Shown here piece by piece: positions 1 to 8,173 of a stretch of 64,000 nt of DNA. The notes below the pieces were generated by a model that was not told where the DNA came from, did not search any database, and worked only from the letters and a program-made list of their open reading frames with translations. The stretch covers positions 1,302,001-1,366,000 of the forward strand of contig NZ_CP031417.1 of NCBI RefSeq assembly GCF_003367395.1, read 5' to 3'. The DNA comes from Pseudolabrys taiwanensis (GTDB taxonomy: Bacteria > Pseudomonadota > Alphaproteobacteria > Rhizobiales > Xanthobacteraceae). The first letter of the stretch is position 1, and each line of letters begins with the position of its first letter. Made by a program: the position numbers and the translations under genes.

Positions 1-1
1 C

Positions 2-1912
2 GGCACCGAAGCCGCGCGCCGCGCCGTCGAGCAGACGCCCGGCGCCGTCGAAGTCGTGCCCGACACGGCGTTCAAGGACACCGCGGCCCGCACCATCAAG
101 GACATTGTGGACTACACGCCGGGCGTCTGGGCCCAACCGAAATGGGGCGACGACGCGCGATTCTCGATCCGCGGCTCAGGGCTGTCGCGCAACTTCCATC
201 TGCGCTCGACGCAGCTGCTGATGGACGGCATTCCGATCAACACCTCGGACGGCTACGGCGACTTCCAGGAAATCGACCCGACCGCCTACCGTTATGTCGA
301 GGTCTATAAGGGGGCCAATGCGCTGCGCTTCGGCGCCAACGCGCTCGGCGGCGCCATCAACTTCGTCACGCCGACGGGGCGTGACGCGAGCGTGTTCGAA
401 AGCCGCATCGACGGCGGCAGCTACGGTTATCTGCGCGAGCAGATGAGTTCCGGCAAAGCCTACGGGCCGTTCGACTTCTTCGTCACCGGCTCGAACTTCA
501 CCGGCGACGGTTATCGCGATCACAGCGGCGGCCACGGCCAGCGCGCGAGCGCCAATTTCGGCTATCAGTTCACGCCCGACATCGAGACGCGGTTCTATCT
601 GAACTTCAACCGCGTCCGCCAGCGCATCCCCGGCGAGGTCGACAAGGCGTCGGCGCTGAGCAATCCGCAAAAGGCCTGGACCGACAACGTCAACAACGAC
701 TGGCAGCGCAACATCGACACCGCGCGGGTCGCCAACAAGACAACCCTGCGCTTCGGCGACACGACCGTCGACGTCGGCCTGTACGGCATCGACCGCCATT
801 TGATGCATCCGATCTACGAATGGCTCGACTACCGCTACCGCGATTATGGCGGCTTCGGGCGGCTGGTCCACGAGGCCCCGCTCGCCGGCCATCGCAACCG
901 CTTCACCTTCGGCATCAACGTCCTCAACGGCACCATCGATGCCGATCAGTACGTCAACACCGGCGGCAACAAAGGCATCAAGACCAAGTCGCTGACGCAG
1001 ACCCCGGAGAACTACACGGCCTATTTCGAGAACGCGTTCTACGTCGTGCCGTCGGTCGCGCTCGTCGCCGGCACGCAGTATCTGCACGCGGTGCGCCAGC
1101 AGACTGTGAACTACACCATCGAGGGCGATCTTGCCGGCCGCGCCACCTTCGACCTCTGGAGCCCGAAAGTCGGCGTCCTGTGGGAGCCGGCACGCGACAC
1201 ACAAGTCTTCGCGAATGTCTCGCGCAGCGGCGAAGCCCCGAGCTTCGGCGAAGGCCAGGGCAGCACCGTGCCGTGGTACGACATCAAGGCGCAGACGGCG
1301 ACGACCTACGAAATCGGCACGCGCGGCCGGCGGCCGGACTTCACCTGGGACGTGGCGCTCTACCGCGCCGAGATCCGCAACGAGCTGCAGTGCTTCACCA
1401 ACTCCTTCGGAAACTGCAACGTCACCAATGCCGACCGCACGGTGCACCAGGGCCTCGAGCTCGGCTTCGGCGTCGCCCTTCTCAAGGACACGCTGACGGC
1501 GCGCGACAAGATCTGGCTCAACGCCGCCTACACCTACAACGACTTCCGGTATGACAACGACGCCACCTTCGGCAACAACCGGTTGCCGGGCGCGCCGCCG
1601 CATTATCTGCGGGCGGAGCTGCTCTACAAGCATCCCTCCGGCATCTCGTTCGGTCCGAATATCGAATGGGTGCCGAGCGATTATTTCGTCGACAGCGCCA
1701 ACACGATGACGACCGCGTCCTACATGCTGTGGGGCCTGCGCGCCGTCTACGACGACGGCAAGAATGTCAGCGCCTACATCGAAGCGCGCAACCTCGCCGA
1801 CACGACGTACATCGCCGCGACCAGCGTCATCGACCGCGCCAATGCAGGCTCGCGTCTGTACAACCCGGGCAATGGCCGCAGCATCTTCGCCGGCCTGCGC
1901 TTCAAGCTGTAG
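2..1912 (+). CDS. TonB-dependent outer-membrane receptor, probably for copper (5' end missing)
   Basis: The frame is open from the window edge, so the signal peptide, TonB box and first part of the plug are missing. The first internal start codon (GTG, base 56) is not the true start because homologous plug sequence continues upstream of it. Plug signatures are visible: DIVDYTPGVW, RFSIRGSGL, LLMDGIPIN, then YVEVYKGANALRFGANALGG, the usual end of a plug. About 500 residues of alternating aromatic/polar beta-barrel follow and finish in RFKL. The protein would be an energised outer-membrane importer. The substrate is inferred from the four downstream copper-type genes, which follow with a 9-base gap and a GGAGG site. 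A siderophore or another metal complex cannot be excluded. Confidence 0.9.
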   Translation, partial: GTEAARRAVEQTPGAVEVVPDTAFKDTAARTIKDIVDYTPGVWAQPKWGDDARFSIRGSGLSRNFHLRSTQLLMDGIPINTSDGYGDFQEIDPTAYRYVEVYKGANALRFGANALGGAINFVTPTGRDASVFESRIDGGSYGYLREQMSSGKAYGPFDFFVTGSNFTGDGYRDHSGGHGQRASANFGYQFTPDIETRFYLNFNRVRQRIPGEVDKASALSNPQKAWTDNVNNDWQRNIDTARVANKTTLRFGDTTVDVGLYGIDRHLMHPIYEWLDYRYRDYGGFGRLVHEAPLAGHRNRFTFGINVLNGTIDADQYVNTGGNKGIKTKSLTQTPENYTAYFENAFYVVPSVALVAGTQYLHAVRQQTVNYTIEGDLAGRATFDLWSPKVGVLWEPARDTQVFANVSRSGEAPSFGEGQGSTVPWYDIKAQTATTYEIGTRGRRPDFTWDVALYRAEIRNELQCFTNSFGNCNVTNADRTVHQGLELGFGVALLKDTLTARDKIWLNAAYTYNDFRYDNDATFGNNRLPGAPPHYLRAELLYKHPSGISFGPNIEWVPSDYFVDSANTMTTASYMLWGLRAVYDDGKNVSAYIEARNLADTTYIAATSVIDRANAGSRLYNPGNGRSIFAGLRFKL

Positions 1913-1921
1913 GGAGGAAGC

Positions 1922-2371
1922 ATGATGCTCATGAGACTCCTGCTTGTCGTCGCAACGCTCCTCGCCGCCAACTCCGCGGGCGCCGAGACGGCCCGCAACG
2001 CGGATAGCCAAGCGATCCAGCACGTCATGATGGCGCAATTCGACAAGCCTGACGCACCACTCACCGTCGCGCCGGTCGTGATCGTCGCCGATCATGCGAT
2101 CGCAGGTTGGACGCAAGCAGACATGGGCGGGCGGGCTCTGCTCCGTCGCAAGAACGGCGTCTGGGCCATTGTGCTTTGCGCCGGCGATCAACTCACGACA
2201 AGCGAAGCGCTGCGGATGGCCGGATTATCTGACGACCACGCCCAGTCACTGATCGCAGCGTTAAGCGACGCCGAAAGCAAGATCGCACCCGAACGCATCG
2301 CCATGTTCGGGCGCTTCGAAGGGCTGGTCACCATGGACGACCATGGCGGCCACCCGCCGCATCATCATTGA
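1922..2371 (+). CDS. Copper-uptake-associated small periplasmic protein, His-tailed
   Basis: 149 residues with an N-terminal signal peptide (hydrophobic residues 4-16, cleavage near NSAGA-ET). The body is about 120 residues, with one Cys in the stretch WAIVLCAGDQL, and the C-terminus is DDHGGHPPHHH, a plausible metal-binding tail. The start has a good GGAGG ribosome site just after the TonB receptor stop. This size and His tail match small proteins annotated as copper-uptake-system associated next to TonB receptors and YcnI/CopC genes. The molecular role is not known to me. It probably buffers or hands on copper in the periplasm. Confidence 0.75.
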   Translation: MMLMRLLLVVATLLAANSAGAETARNADSQAIQHVMMAQFDKPDAPLTVAPVVIVADHAIAGWTQADMGGRALLRRKNGVWAIVLCAGDQLTTSEALRMAGLSDDHAQSLIAALSDAESKIAPERIAMFGRFEGLVTMDDHGGHPPHHH

Positions 2372-2385
2372 CAACGAGGAAGATC

Positions 2386-2913
2386 ATGAAAGTCACGATA
2401 ACAAAACTTGCGCTCGCCGCATCGCTTGCACTCGTTGCGGCTTCCGCTGCCGCACACGTCACCCTCGAACAGGCAGAGGCACCGGTCGGCGCCCCCTACA
2501 AGGCGGTGTTCCGCGTGCCGCATGGCTGCGACCAATCGTCGACCGTGCGGCTCACGGTGCGCATTCCGGAAGGCGTCATCGCGGTGAAGCCGATGGTCAA
2601 GCCCGGCTGGCAGATCGCGACGATGCGCGGCCCTTATGCCAAGACCTACAGCTTCTATCACGGCGCGACTTTCTCCGAAGGCGTGACGACCGTGACCTGG
2701 AGCGGCGGCAACCTGCCCGACGCGTTCTACGACGAGTTCGTGCTGTCGGCGTTTATCGCCGGTGACCTCACACCCGGGCGCATGCTCTATTTCCCGGTGG
2801 TGCAGACCTGCGAACGCGGCGAGCATCAGTGGGTCGAGGTGCCGGCGGCCGACAAGCCCGATGCTCACCTCGGCGATCCGGCGCCGGGCGTTATGCTGAC
2901 CCCGAAGAAGTGA
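2386..2913 (+). CDS. YcnI-family (DUF1775) periplasmic copper-binding protein
   Basis: 175 residues from the ATG preceded by GAGGAAG; a TTG six codons upstream is less likely. The signal peptide ends in ASAAA, so the mature protein would start at His24 (HVTLEQAEA). That N-terminal His, a nearby Glu and a conserved Trp form the monohistidine copper site described for Bacillus YcnI. The motifs YKAVFRVPHGC and PGWQI and a late C-E-R-G-E segment fit DUF1775. The partners are CopC and CopD, whose genes follow at once. The role is inferred to be periplasmic Cu(II) delivery. Confidence 0.85.
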   Translation: MKVTITKLALAASLALVAASAAAHVTLEQAEAPVGAPYKAVFRVPHGCDQSSTVRLTVRIPEGVIAVKPMVKPGWQIATMRGPYAKTYSFYHGATFSEGVTTVTWSGGNLPDAFYDEFVLSAFIAGDLTPGRMLYFPVVQTCERGEHQWVEVPAADKPDAHLGDPAPGVMLTPKK

Positions 2914-2920
2914 GGCTGAC

Positions 2921-3292
2921 ATGCGACGCTTGCGTTCTGTTTCTTTCGCCCTCGTCTGCGCCGGTGCCTTGATGGCACCGGTCGCTGCCTTCGCGCATGC
3001 CCATCTCGACCGTTCGACACCGGCGGCCGGCACGGCGCTGAAGGAGCCGCCGCCGGAGGTGATGCTCTGGTTCACCGAAGCCGTGGAGCCGAAATTCAGC
3101 AGCATCGAGGTGCGCGACGCCAAAGGCGCCGCGGTGCAGGACGGCGCGGCGGCCGCCGTACCCGGCAACACGGCGCAATTGCGGGTCAAGCTCAAGCCGC
3201 TCGCCGCCGGGACCTACACCGTGAAATGGCGCGTGCTCTCGGTCGATACGCATCGCTCGCAGGGCGACTTCACCTTCCGCGTCGGTCCGTGA
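2921..3292 (+). CDS. copC: CopC-family periplasmic copper-binding protein
   Basis: 123 residues: a signal peptide (to about residue 25) and one CopC Ig-like domain. Cleavage at AFA-HAHLDRSTP leaves an N-terminal His for a histidine brace. The second ligand group is DTHRSQGDFTFRV near the C-terminus. The Met-rich Cu(I) loop of pseudomonad CopC is not seen, so this is the short Cu(II)-only type. The start lies 7 bases after the ycnI-like stop, so the genes are probably cotranscribed. It is expected to pass copper to the adjacent CopD. Confidence 0.9.
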   Translation: MRRLRSVSFALVCAGALMAPVAAFAHAHLDRSTPAAGTALKEPPPEVMLWFTEAVEPKFSSIEVRDAKGAAVQDGAAAAVPGNTAQLRVKLKPLAAGTYTVKWRVLSVDTHRSQGDFTFRVGP

Positions 3293-3323
3293 GGGCCCAG
3301 GTGACGTCCCGGGCGAGGTCGCG

Positions 3324-4550
3324 ATGGAACCGCTGATCCTGGCGCGCTTGGTCCACTTCGCCGCGACGCTGACGGCCGGCGGCACGATCTGGTTTGCCCT
3401 GCTCGTGCCCCGGCCGATCCCGGCCGCCCTCGATCGTCGCCTGCGCCTCCTTGCGCTTGTGGCGTTGGCGCTAGCGGTGCTTTCTGGCCTCGCATGGCTG
3501 GCGCTGGTGGCAGCCGACGTCCTCGGCGTTCCCATTGCGGAAGTGACGCCGGGCGGCGCCTGGCCGGTGGTCACCGATATCCGCTTCGGTCAGGTGGCGG
3601 CGGTCCGGCTGCTGCTCGCCGTGCTCCTGGCGCTTTTGGTGCCTTTGGCCCGCGCACGACCGCTTCAGGGCGTCCTGGCGCTCGGCTTCGTCGCCCTGCC
3701 CGCCCTGACCGGCCACGCCGGCGCCTTGCCCGGTCCGGCGGGCTATGGCGCGATCACGGCCGACGCGCTGCATCTCCTGGCCGCCGGGGCGTGGCTGGGC
3801 GGCCTGCCGGCCTTCCTGCTGTCGCTGCGGGAAGCGCCCGGCGATCCGCACGCCGACGACCGCATCGTTTGGACCACGCGCCGGTTTTCTCAGCTCGCGG
3901 TCGTCTCCGTCGCGACGCTCCTCGGCAGCGGGATTATCAACAGCTGCTACCTGCTGAGCGGCACGCGGGACCTTCTGTATACCGAATACGGCCAGCGGCT
4001 CACGCTCAAGCTCGTTCTTTTCGCCGCGATGCTGGCCTTTGCCGCGGTCAACCGTTTCCGCCTGACGCCGGCGCTTCCTTCAGCCCGCGCGCGGACGGCC
4101 CTTGGTCGCAACACGCTTGCCGAAACCGGCCTGGGCCTCGCGGTCCTCGCCCTCGTTGCAGTCATAGGCACGTTGCCCCCCGGCGGCCACGCCCACTCCA
4201 CCACGAGCACCATCCCGGACGACGCTACGTTCGTTCACATACACACCGCGGCGGCGATGGCCGACGTCACGATCAACCCTGGTCGCGTCGGTCGTGTCGA
4301 AATTGGTACGCGTCTCTGGCGCGATGACATGAGCGAATTAGCCGCTCGCGCCGTTACGGTGGCACTCGAGCCGCCGAATAAAAACGCACGCTCAACAATC
4401 GAGCATGTTGCAGTGCGAGAAGACGACGGCACATGGCGAGTCAGCAACGTGGATTGTACGCAAGACGGCGTTTGGACCGTGCGGCTGACTATAACGCCGC
4501 GTGAGGGTTCCAAAATCGTGCTCGATGCGCCGATCGTTATCGCACGCTGA
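3324..4550 (+). CDS. copD: CopD-family copper transport membrane protein
   Basis: 408 residues. About eight hydrophobic helices fill residues 5-290, with His in LARLVHFAA, LTGHAG and ALHLLAAGAWLGGLPAF, which are typical CopD positions. After the helices comes a soluble tail of about 125 residues starting near HIHTAAAMADVTINPG, like the YtkA-type domain fused to CopD in other bacteria. It is a putative inner-membrane copper importer working with CopC. The start is 31 bases after copC. The last 250 bp are visibly less GC-rich and use AT-ending codons (AAT AAA AAC) more than the membrane part, so the tail may have a separate origin. Confidence 0.85.
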   Translation: MEPLILARLVHFAATLTAGGTIWFALLVPRPIPAALDRRLRLLALVALALAVLSGLAWLALVAADVLGVPIAEVTPGGAWPVVTDIRFGQVAAVRLLLAVLLALLVPLARARPLQGVLALGFVALPALTGHAGALPGPAGYGAITADALHLLAAGAWLGGLPAFLLSLREAPGDPHADDRIVWTTRRFSQLAVVSVATLLGSGIINSCYLLSGTRDLLYTEYGQRLTLKLVLFAAMLAFAAVNRFRLTPALPSARARTALGRNTLAETGLGLAVLALVAVIGTLPPGGHAHSTTSTIPDDATFVHIHTAAAMADVTINPGRVGRVEIGTRLWRDDMSELAARAVTVALEPPNKNARSTIEHVAVREDDGTWRVSNVDCTQDGVWTVRLTITPREGSKIVLDAPIVIAR

Positions 4551-4555
4551 CTCGT

Positions 4556-4755
4556 CAATTCCTGATGACAGTGCGTTTTTGTTCAGCTAGCCTCTTCACA
4601 TGTCCGTGTGACTGGAGATTCCGGCAACAAGACCGGCTCCAACAATGCGGTCCAAGTCTTGGGAGGGAAGTAAGTCCTTGGCGCGATAAAACCGCTGCCG
4701 CCTCGATCGAAGCTTCAAGCAATAAGAGTCGAGGACGAGGGACATAAAATAAGTT
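4556..4755 (+). other. Unexplained segment after copD, possible small RNA
   Basis: About 200 bp between the copD stop and a strong terminator. It has no convincing coding frame: the one small open frame is rich in Arg/Gln/Cys and has no ribosome site. A purine-rich stretch (GGGAGGGAAGTAAG, near 4669) looks like a gene leader. It may be the copD 3' UTR, a remnant leader, or an sRNA that uses the terminator. I recognise no SRP, 6S or RNase P signature. Confidence 0.3.
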
Positions 4756-4788
4756 GAGCAGGGCCAAGGCGCCCTGCTCTTTTTTTTT
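4756..4788 (+). terminator. Rho-independent terminator
   Basis: A perfect 9-bp stem (GAGCAGGGC / GCCCTGCTC) with a 6-base loop is followed by nine T residues. It is strong for + strand transcripts coming from the copper cluster. Read on the - strand, the same hairpin is followed by AACTTATTTTA, so it may also end the long nuo...DUF1467 unit. Confidence 0.9.
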
Positions 4789-4804
4789 GCGCGACGCTCC
4801 GGCG

Positions 4805-5083
4805 TTATTGCTGACGCGGCGGCGTTGAAATCGCGCCCAGCCAATCGAACGGAATGAGATTCTGCGTGTACAGCACGTAGAGGATCGCGAAGATCACGCT
4901 GGTGTAGATCGTCGTCCAAAGCAACTTGCGGCCGATGACGTGCGCCGCAGGTGCGCCCGGATCGGTGCCCGGGGCGATCTCTTCGCCGCTCTCGTGCTGG
5001 CTGCGGATCCCCCACGGCAGGACGGCGAACAACACCACCCACCACAGCACGAAGTAGATGGCGATAACGGTGGTGATACTCAT
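4805..5083 (-). CDS. DUF1467 small inner-membrane protein
   Basis: 92 residues with two transmembrane helices: residues 4-25 (TTVIAIYFVLWWVVLFAVLPWG) and about 56-76. Between them is a loop, GIRSQHESGEEIAPGTDPGAP. The WGIR..E....G...GAP pattern is typical of DUF1467, a family found beside methylmalonyl-CoA epimerase and downstream of nuoN-birA-rnj in Rhizobiales. The function is unknown. It is the last gene of the transcription unit, 15 bp after the epimerase gene. Confidence 0.85.
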   Translation of the reverse strand: MSITTVIAIYFVLWWVVLFAVLPWGIRSQHESGEEIAPGTDPGAPAAHVIGRKLLWTTIYTSVIFAILYVLYTQNLIPFDWLGAISTPPRQQ

Positions 5084-5098
5084 GACGTGTGTTTTTCC

Positions 5099-5503
5099 TT
5101 ACGCCTGCTCGAGCTCGACGAGCGTGCCGCAGAAATCCTTCGGATGCAGAAACAGCACCGGCTTGCCGTGCGCGCCGATCTTCGGCTCGCCATCGCCGAG
5201 CACACGCGCGCCATCGGCCTTCAGCTTGTCGCGCGCGGCTTTGATGTCATCGACCTCGTAGCAGACGTGATGGATGCCGCCGTCGGGATTCTTGTCGAGG
5301 AATTTCGCGATCGGCGATCCCTCGCCCAGCGGCTCCAACAGCTCGATCTTCGTATTCGGCAGATGGATAAACACGGTGGAGACGCCGTGATCGGGCTGCG
5401 CCACCTTCTCGGACACCTCCGCGCCCAAGGTATCGCGATAGACAGCCGACGCTTTGGCGATGTCGCGCACAGCAATGGCAACGTGATTGAGACGGCCGAT
5501 CAT
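5099..5503 (-). CDS. mce: Methylmalonyl-CoA epimerase
   Basis: 134 residues, the normal family length, in the glyoxalase/VOC fold with two beta-alpha-beta-beta-beta repeats. Metal-ligand positions are seen in GRLNHVAIAV (His), IELLEPLGEGSPIAKF (Glu), GGIHHVCYEV (His) and GTLVELEQ (Glu). It interconverts (R)- and (S)-methylmalonyl-CoA in propionyl-CoA breakdown, in the cytoplasm. The neighbours are RNase J upstream and DUF1467 downstream, a conserved order in this group. The mutase itself is not in the window. Confidence 0.92.
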   Translation of the reverse strand: MIGRLNHVAIAVRDIAKASAVYRDTLGAEVSEKVAQPDHGVSTVFIHLPNTKIELLEPLGEGSPIAKFLDKNPDGGIHHVCYEVDDIKAARDKLKADGARVLGDGEPKIGAHGKPVLFLHPKDFCGTLVELEQA

Positions 5504-5554
5504 GTTTCCCTCACCTCATTCCGGCGCGCGATGATAGCCGCCAATCTAAAGTCA

Positions 5555-5647
5555 GTCATTCCGGGCGCGCTGAAAGCGCGAACCCGGAATCGAGCCAAAG
5601 CTTCTGGATTCCGGGTTCGCTCGCTAACGCTCGCGCCCCGGAATGAC
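5555..5647. repeat. Dispersed palindromic repeat in the rnj-mce spacer
   Basis: Nested inverted repeat: the outer arms run GTCATTCCGGG...CCCGGAATGAC, and an inner pair GCGAACCCGGAATC / GATTCCGGGTTCGC (14 bp, perfect) encloses a 15-base spacer. This is the form of a REP/BIME-type element common in Bradyrhizobium-like genomes. In the transcript it would make a long stable hairpin between rnj and mce. It has no T tract, so it is not a standard terminator. Confidence 0.85.
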
Positions 5648-5659
5648 GAATAATTTTCA

Positions 5660-7330
5660 TCATACCGCCAAGACATGCACATAGCACATCGGCTTCTTGC
5701 CCCAACGCTCGGCGACACGCGCGCGCACCGCGCGACGCATCGCTTCGGCGACGGTGTCGGGATCGCGCCTTTTGGCGCGCGGCAGTGAATCGTAGGTCTC
5801 GTGCACGGCGTCGACGACGAGCTCGTGCAGCAACGCCCCTTCGCGATCGCGCTCGGGGATACCGATGAGATCGACCGACGGATCGTCGATCATCTCGCCC
5901 TTCTCGCTCAGCGCCACGGCGACCGACACCGCGCCGGCAAAGCTCAAGCGCCGGCGATCCGCGACGGTGCGCGCCTGCGCGTCGACCAGCAGCCAGCCGT
6001 CTTTGTAGATGCGGCCCGCCGGCACCTCGTCGATCAGACCGGGATCGGGCGCCAGCCGCATCAGATCGCCGTTGCGGCACTGGAGCACGGTCTTCACGCC
6101 GCACTGGCGGGCAAGCTTGCCGTGCTCGTTCAAATGCAGGGCCTCGCCGTGCACCGGCAGCACCATCTTCGGCTTGACCCAACCGAGCAGCATCTCGACT
6201 TCGGCCCGGCGCGGATGTCCGGACACGTGCACAAGATGCGTCCGGTCGGTGATGACCTCGATGCCCTGGTTGATCAGGCCGTTGATGACGCGGCCGACCG
6301 CCTTCTCGTTGCCGGGAATGGTCCGCGCCGAATAGATCACGGTGTCGCCCCTCGACAGCGTGACTTCCGGATGCTGGTCCTCGGCGATGCGCGAGAGCGC
6401 CGCGCGCGGTTCGCCCTGACTGCCCGTGCACAGCGCCACCACTCTGTCGGGCGGCAGATAGCCGTAGGCATCCATCGGCCGGAAATCCGGAATGCCATCG
6501 AAATAGCCGAGTTCGCGCGCGATCAAGCCGACGCGCTCCATCGCCCGGCCGACCACGACGACCTCGCGGCCGACCGTGCGCGCGGCCTCCGCCACGGCGC
6601 GCAGCCGCGCCACATTCGACGCGAAGGTGGTGACGGCGACGCGCCCGCGCGCGTTGCCGATGATCTCGGTCAGCGTCTTGGCGACGTCGGCCTCCGACGG
6701 CGAGCGGCCTTCGCGGATGGCGTTGGTGGAGTCGCCGATCAGCGCCAGGCACCCCTCCTCGCCGAACGCGCGCAGCTTCTTCTCATCGGTCGGATCGTTG
6801 AGGATCGGCGTCGGATCGATCTTCCAATCGCCGGTATGCAGCACGTTGCCGAGCGGCGTGCGGATGATCAGCGCATTGGCTTCGGGGATCGAATGCGCGA
6901 CGGTGACCAGTTCGACGTCGAACGGTCCGGCCGTGAAGCGACCGCCGACCGGGATCGTCTTCACTTCGATCTCCGGTGCACCCGGTTCGCCACGGCGCTT
7001 GGCCTCGATCATCGCCGCCGTGAACGGCGTCGCATAGGCCGGCACCTTCAGCTTCGGCCACAGCTCGAACAGCGCGCCGAAATGATCTTCGTGCGCATGG
7101 GTGATGACGATGCCGGCGAGGTTCTTGCGTTCGGATTCCAGAAAACGGATGTCCGGCAAAATGAGGTCGACGCCCGGCAGATGCTCCTCCGCCGCGAAGG
7201 AGACGCCGACATCGACCGCGAGCCATTGGCGCCGGTTCTCGGGGCCGAGGCCGTAGATCGACAGGTTCATGCCGATCTCGCCGACGCCGCCAAGCGGCGC
7301 GAACACCAATTCTTGCTGTCCGCGCGCCAT
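5660..7330 (-). CDS. rnj: Ribonuclease J
   Basis: 556 residues, typical of RNase J: a metallo-beta-lactamase core, a beta-CASP insert and a C-terminal domain. Key zinc motif HAHEDH is at residues 78-83. Other motifs are GDWKIDPTP and GDSTNA, CTGSQGEPRAAL and SGHPRRAE in the beta-CASP part, and LPVHGE. It is a 5'-3' exonuclease/endonuclease for mRNA decay and rRNA maturation. The ATG overlaps the birA stop by one base (TGATG), so translation is probably coupled. Two hairpin-forming repeats flank birA-rnj, and such structures could affect decay of this mRNA. Confidence 0.95.
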   Translation of the reverse strand: MARGQQELVFAPLGGVGEIGMNLSIYGLGPENRRQWLAVDVGVSFAAEEHLPGVDLILPDIRFLESERKNLAGIVITHAHEDHFGALFELWPKLKVPAYATPFTAAMIEAKRRGEPGAPEIEVKTIPVGGRFTAGPFDVELVTVAHSIPEANALIIRTPLGNVLHTGDWKIDPTPILNDPTDEKKLRAFGEEGCLALIGDSTNAIREGRSPSEADVAKTLTEIIGNARGRVAVTTFASNVARLRAVAEAARTVGREVVVVGRAMERVGLIARELGYFDGIPDFRPMDAYGYLPPDRVVALCTGSQGEPRAALSRIAEDQHPEVTLSRGDTVIYSARTIPGNEKAVGRVINGLINQGIEVITDRTHLVHVSGHPRRAEVEMLLGWVKPKMVLPVHGEALHLNEHGKLARQCGVKTVLQCRNGDLMRLAPDPGLIDEVPAGRIYKDGWLLVDAQARTVADRRRLSFAGAVSVAVALSEKGEMIDDPSVDLIGIPERDREGALLHELVVDAVHETYDSLPRAKRRDPDTVAEAMRRAVRARVAERWGKKPMCYVHVLAV

Positions 7331-8085
7331 CAGGATGCTCCTAGCCCGAAAACTTCACCGGCGGTGACCACGGTCGGCCCCGACGGACCCTGCAGCAGCA
7401 AGCGACCCAATTCATCCACTCCTTCGAAACGCCCGGTCAGTTCGCGCTCGGGCAAGCGCACTTGAATGTCGCGACCGAGATTGGCGGCGCGTTTGAGCCA
7501 GTCGGTCCGTATCGATGCAAAGCGCTCACCGCGCTGCCACTGCGCCAGCCGGCGCTGCATGGCGGCGGACAACACGCCGGCAAGATGGCCGGGCGCGACG
7601 ATGGCGCCGGCGGCCGCCAGGTCGGTTGCCGGATAGCGCGTGTCGGCCGGATGATGCGCGCAGTTCACGCCGATGCCGATCGCCACGGCGAACCGCGGAT
7701 CGCTCTCACCCTCGATCAGGATACCGGCGAGCTTCTTGCCGCCGAGCAACAGGTCGTTCGGCCACTTCACGCTGAGCATAGGCCCGAGTTGCGGCGCGCA
7801 TTCGGCGACCGCGTCGTGCACCGCCAGCGCCGTCACGAACGCCAATTGCGGCGCGAGATCCTTGGGGGACGGCTCGGTGAGCAACAAAGTGGCGTAGAGA
7901 TTGCCGGGTTCGGACACCCAGGCGCTGCCGCGCCGGCCGCGTCCGGCCAATTGGGTGCGGGTCGTGATCCACAAAGGACCACCCTCGCCGGCACGCGCAC
8001 GCGCCAGCGCCTCGGCATTGGTCGAGCCGAGCGTTTCGTAAGTCACGTGTCGGACCCCCGCCAGGTCCGTGGCTTCGCGGTTCAT
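7330..8085 (-). CDS. birA: Biotin--[acetyl-CoA-carboxylase] ligase, BirA without DNA-binding domain
   Basis: 251 residues, only the catalytic and C-terminal domains. The first 10-20 residues lead straight into YETLGSTNAEAL, so the N-terminal winged helix of E. coli BirA is absent and it should not act as a repressor. It contains GRGRRGSAW (biotinyl-AMP loop), VKWPNDLLL and KLAGILIE. It attaches biotin to carboxylases such as AccB or propionyl-CoA carboxylase. Its place between nuoN and rnj is conserved in Rhizobiales. Confidence 0.93.
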   Translation of the reverse strand: MNREATDLAGVRHVTYETLGSTNAEALARARAGEGGPLWITTRTQLAGRGRRGSAWVSEPGNLYATLLLTEPSPKDLAPQLAFVTALAVHDAVAECAPQLGPMLSVKWPNDLLLGGKKLAGILIEGESDPRFAVAIGIGVNCAHHPADTRYPATDLAAAGAIVAPGHLAGVLSAAMQRRLAQWQRGERFASIRTDWLKRAANLGRDIQVRLPERELTGRFEGVDELGRLLLQGPSGPTVVTAGEVFGLGAS

Positions 8086-8097
8086 CTCGTTTTTCAG

Positions 8098-8144
8098 CGC
8101 GTGATCTTATCCGAAAACCGGTATCCACTTTTCGGGATCACGCG
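8098..8144. repeat. Dispersed palindromic repeat in the nuoN-birA spacer
   Basis: Outer arms CGCGTGATC / GATCACGCG (9 bp, perfect) and inner arms CCGAAAA / TTTTCGG surround CCGGTATCCAC. This matches a repeat I know as very common in Bradyrhizobium/Rhodopseudomonas intergenic DNA (GATC...CCGAAAACCGGT...ACTTTTCGGGATC). It lies within the 88-bp gap between nuoN and birA. Confidence 0.85.
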
Positions 8145-8173
8145 CGGGCGCGATCGCCCCTCGGGGGATCACA

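Noticed and set aside
4565..4747. Small + strand open frame after copD
   Set aside because: No ribosome site, odd composition, and no recognisable pattern. The segment is better treated as non-coding.
5555..5647. The spacer palindromes as Rho-independent terminators
   Set aside because: None has a T tract and they lie inside a conserved operon. The dispersed-repeat explanation fits better.
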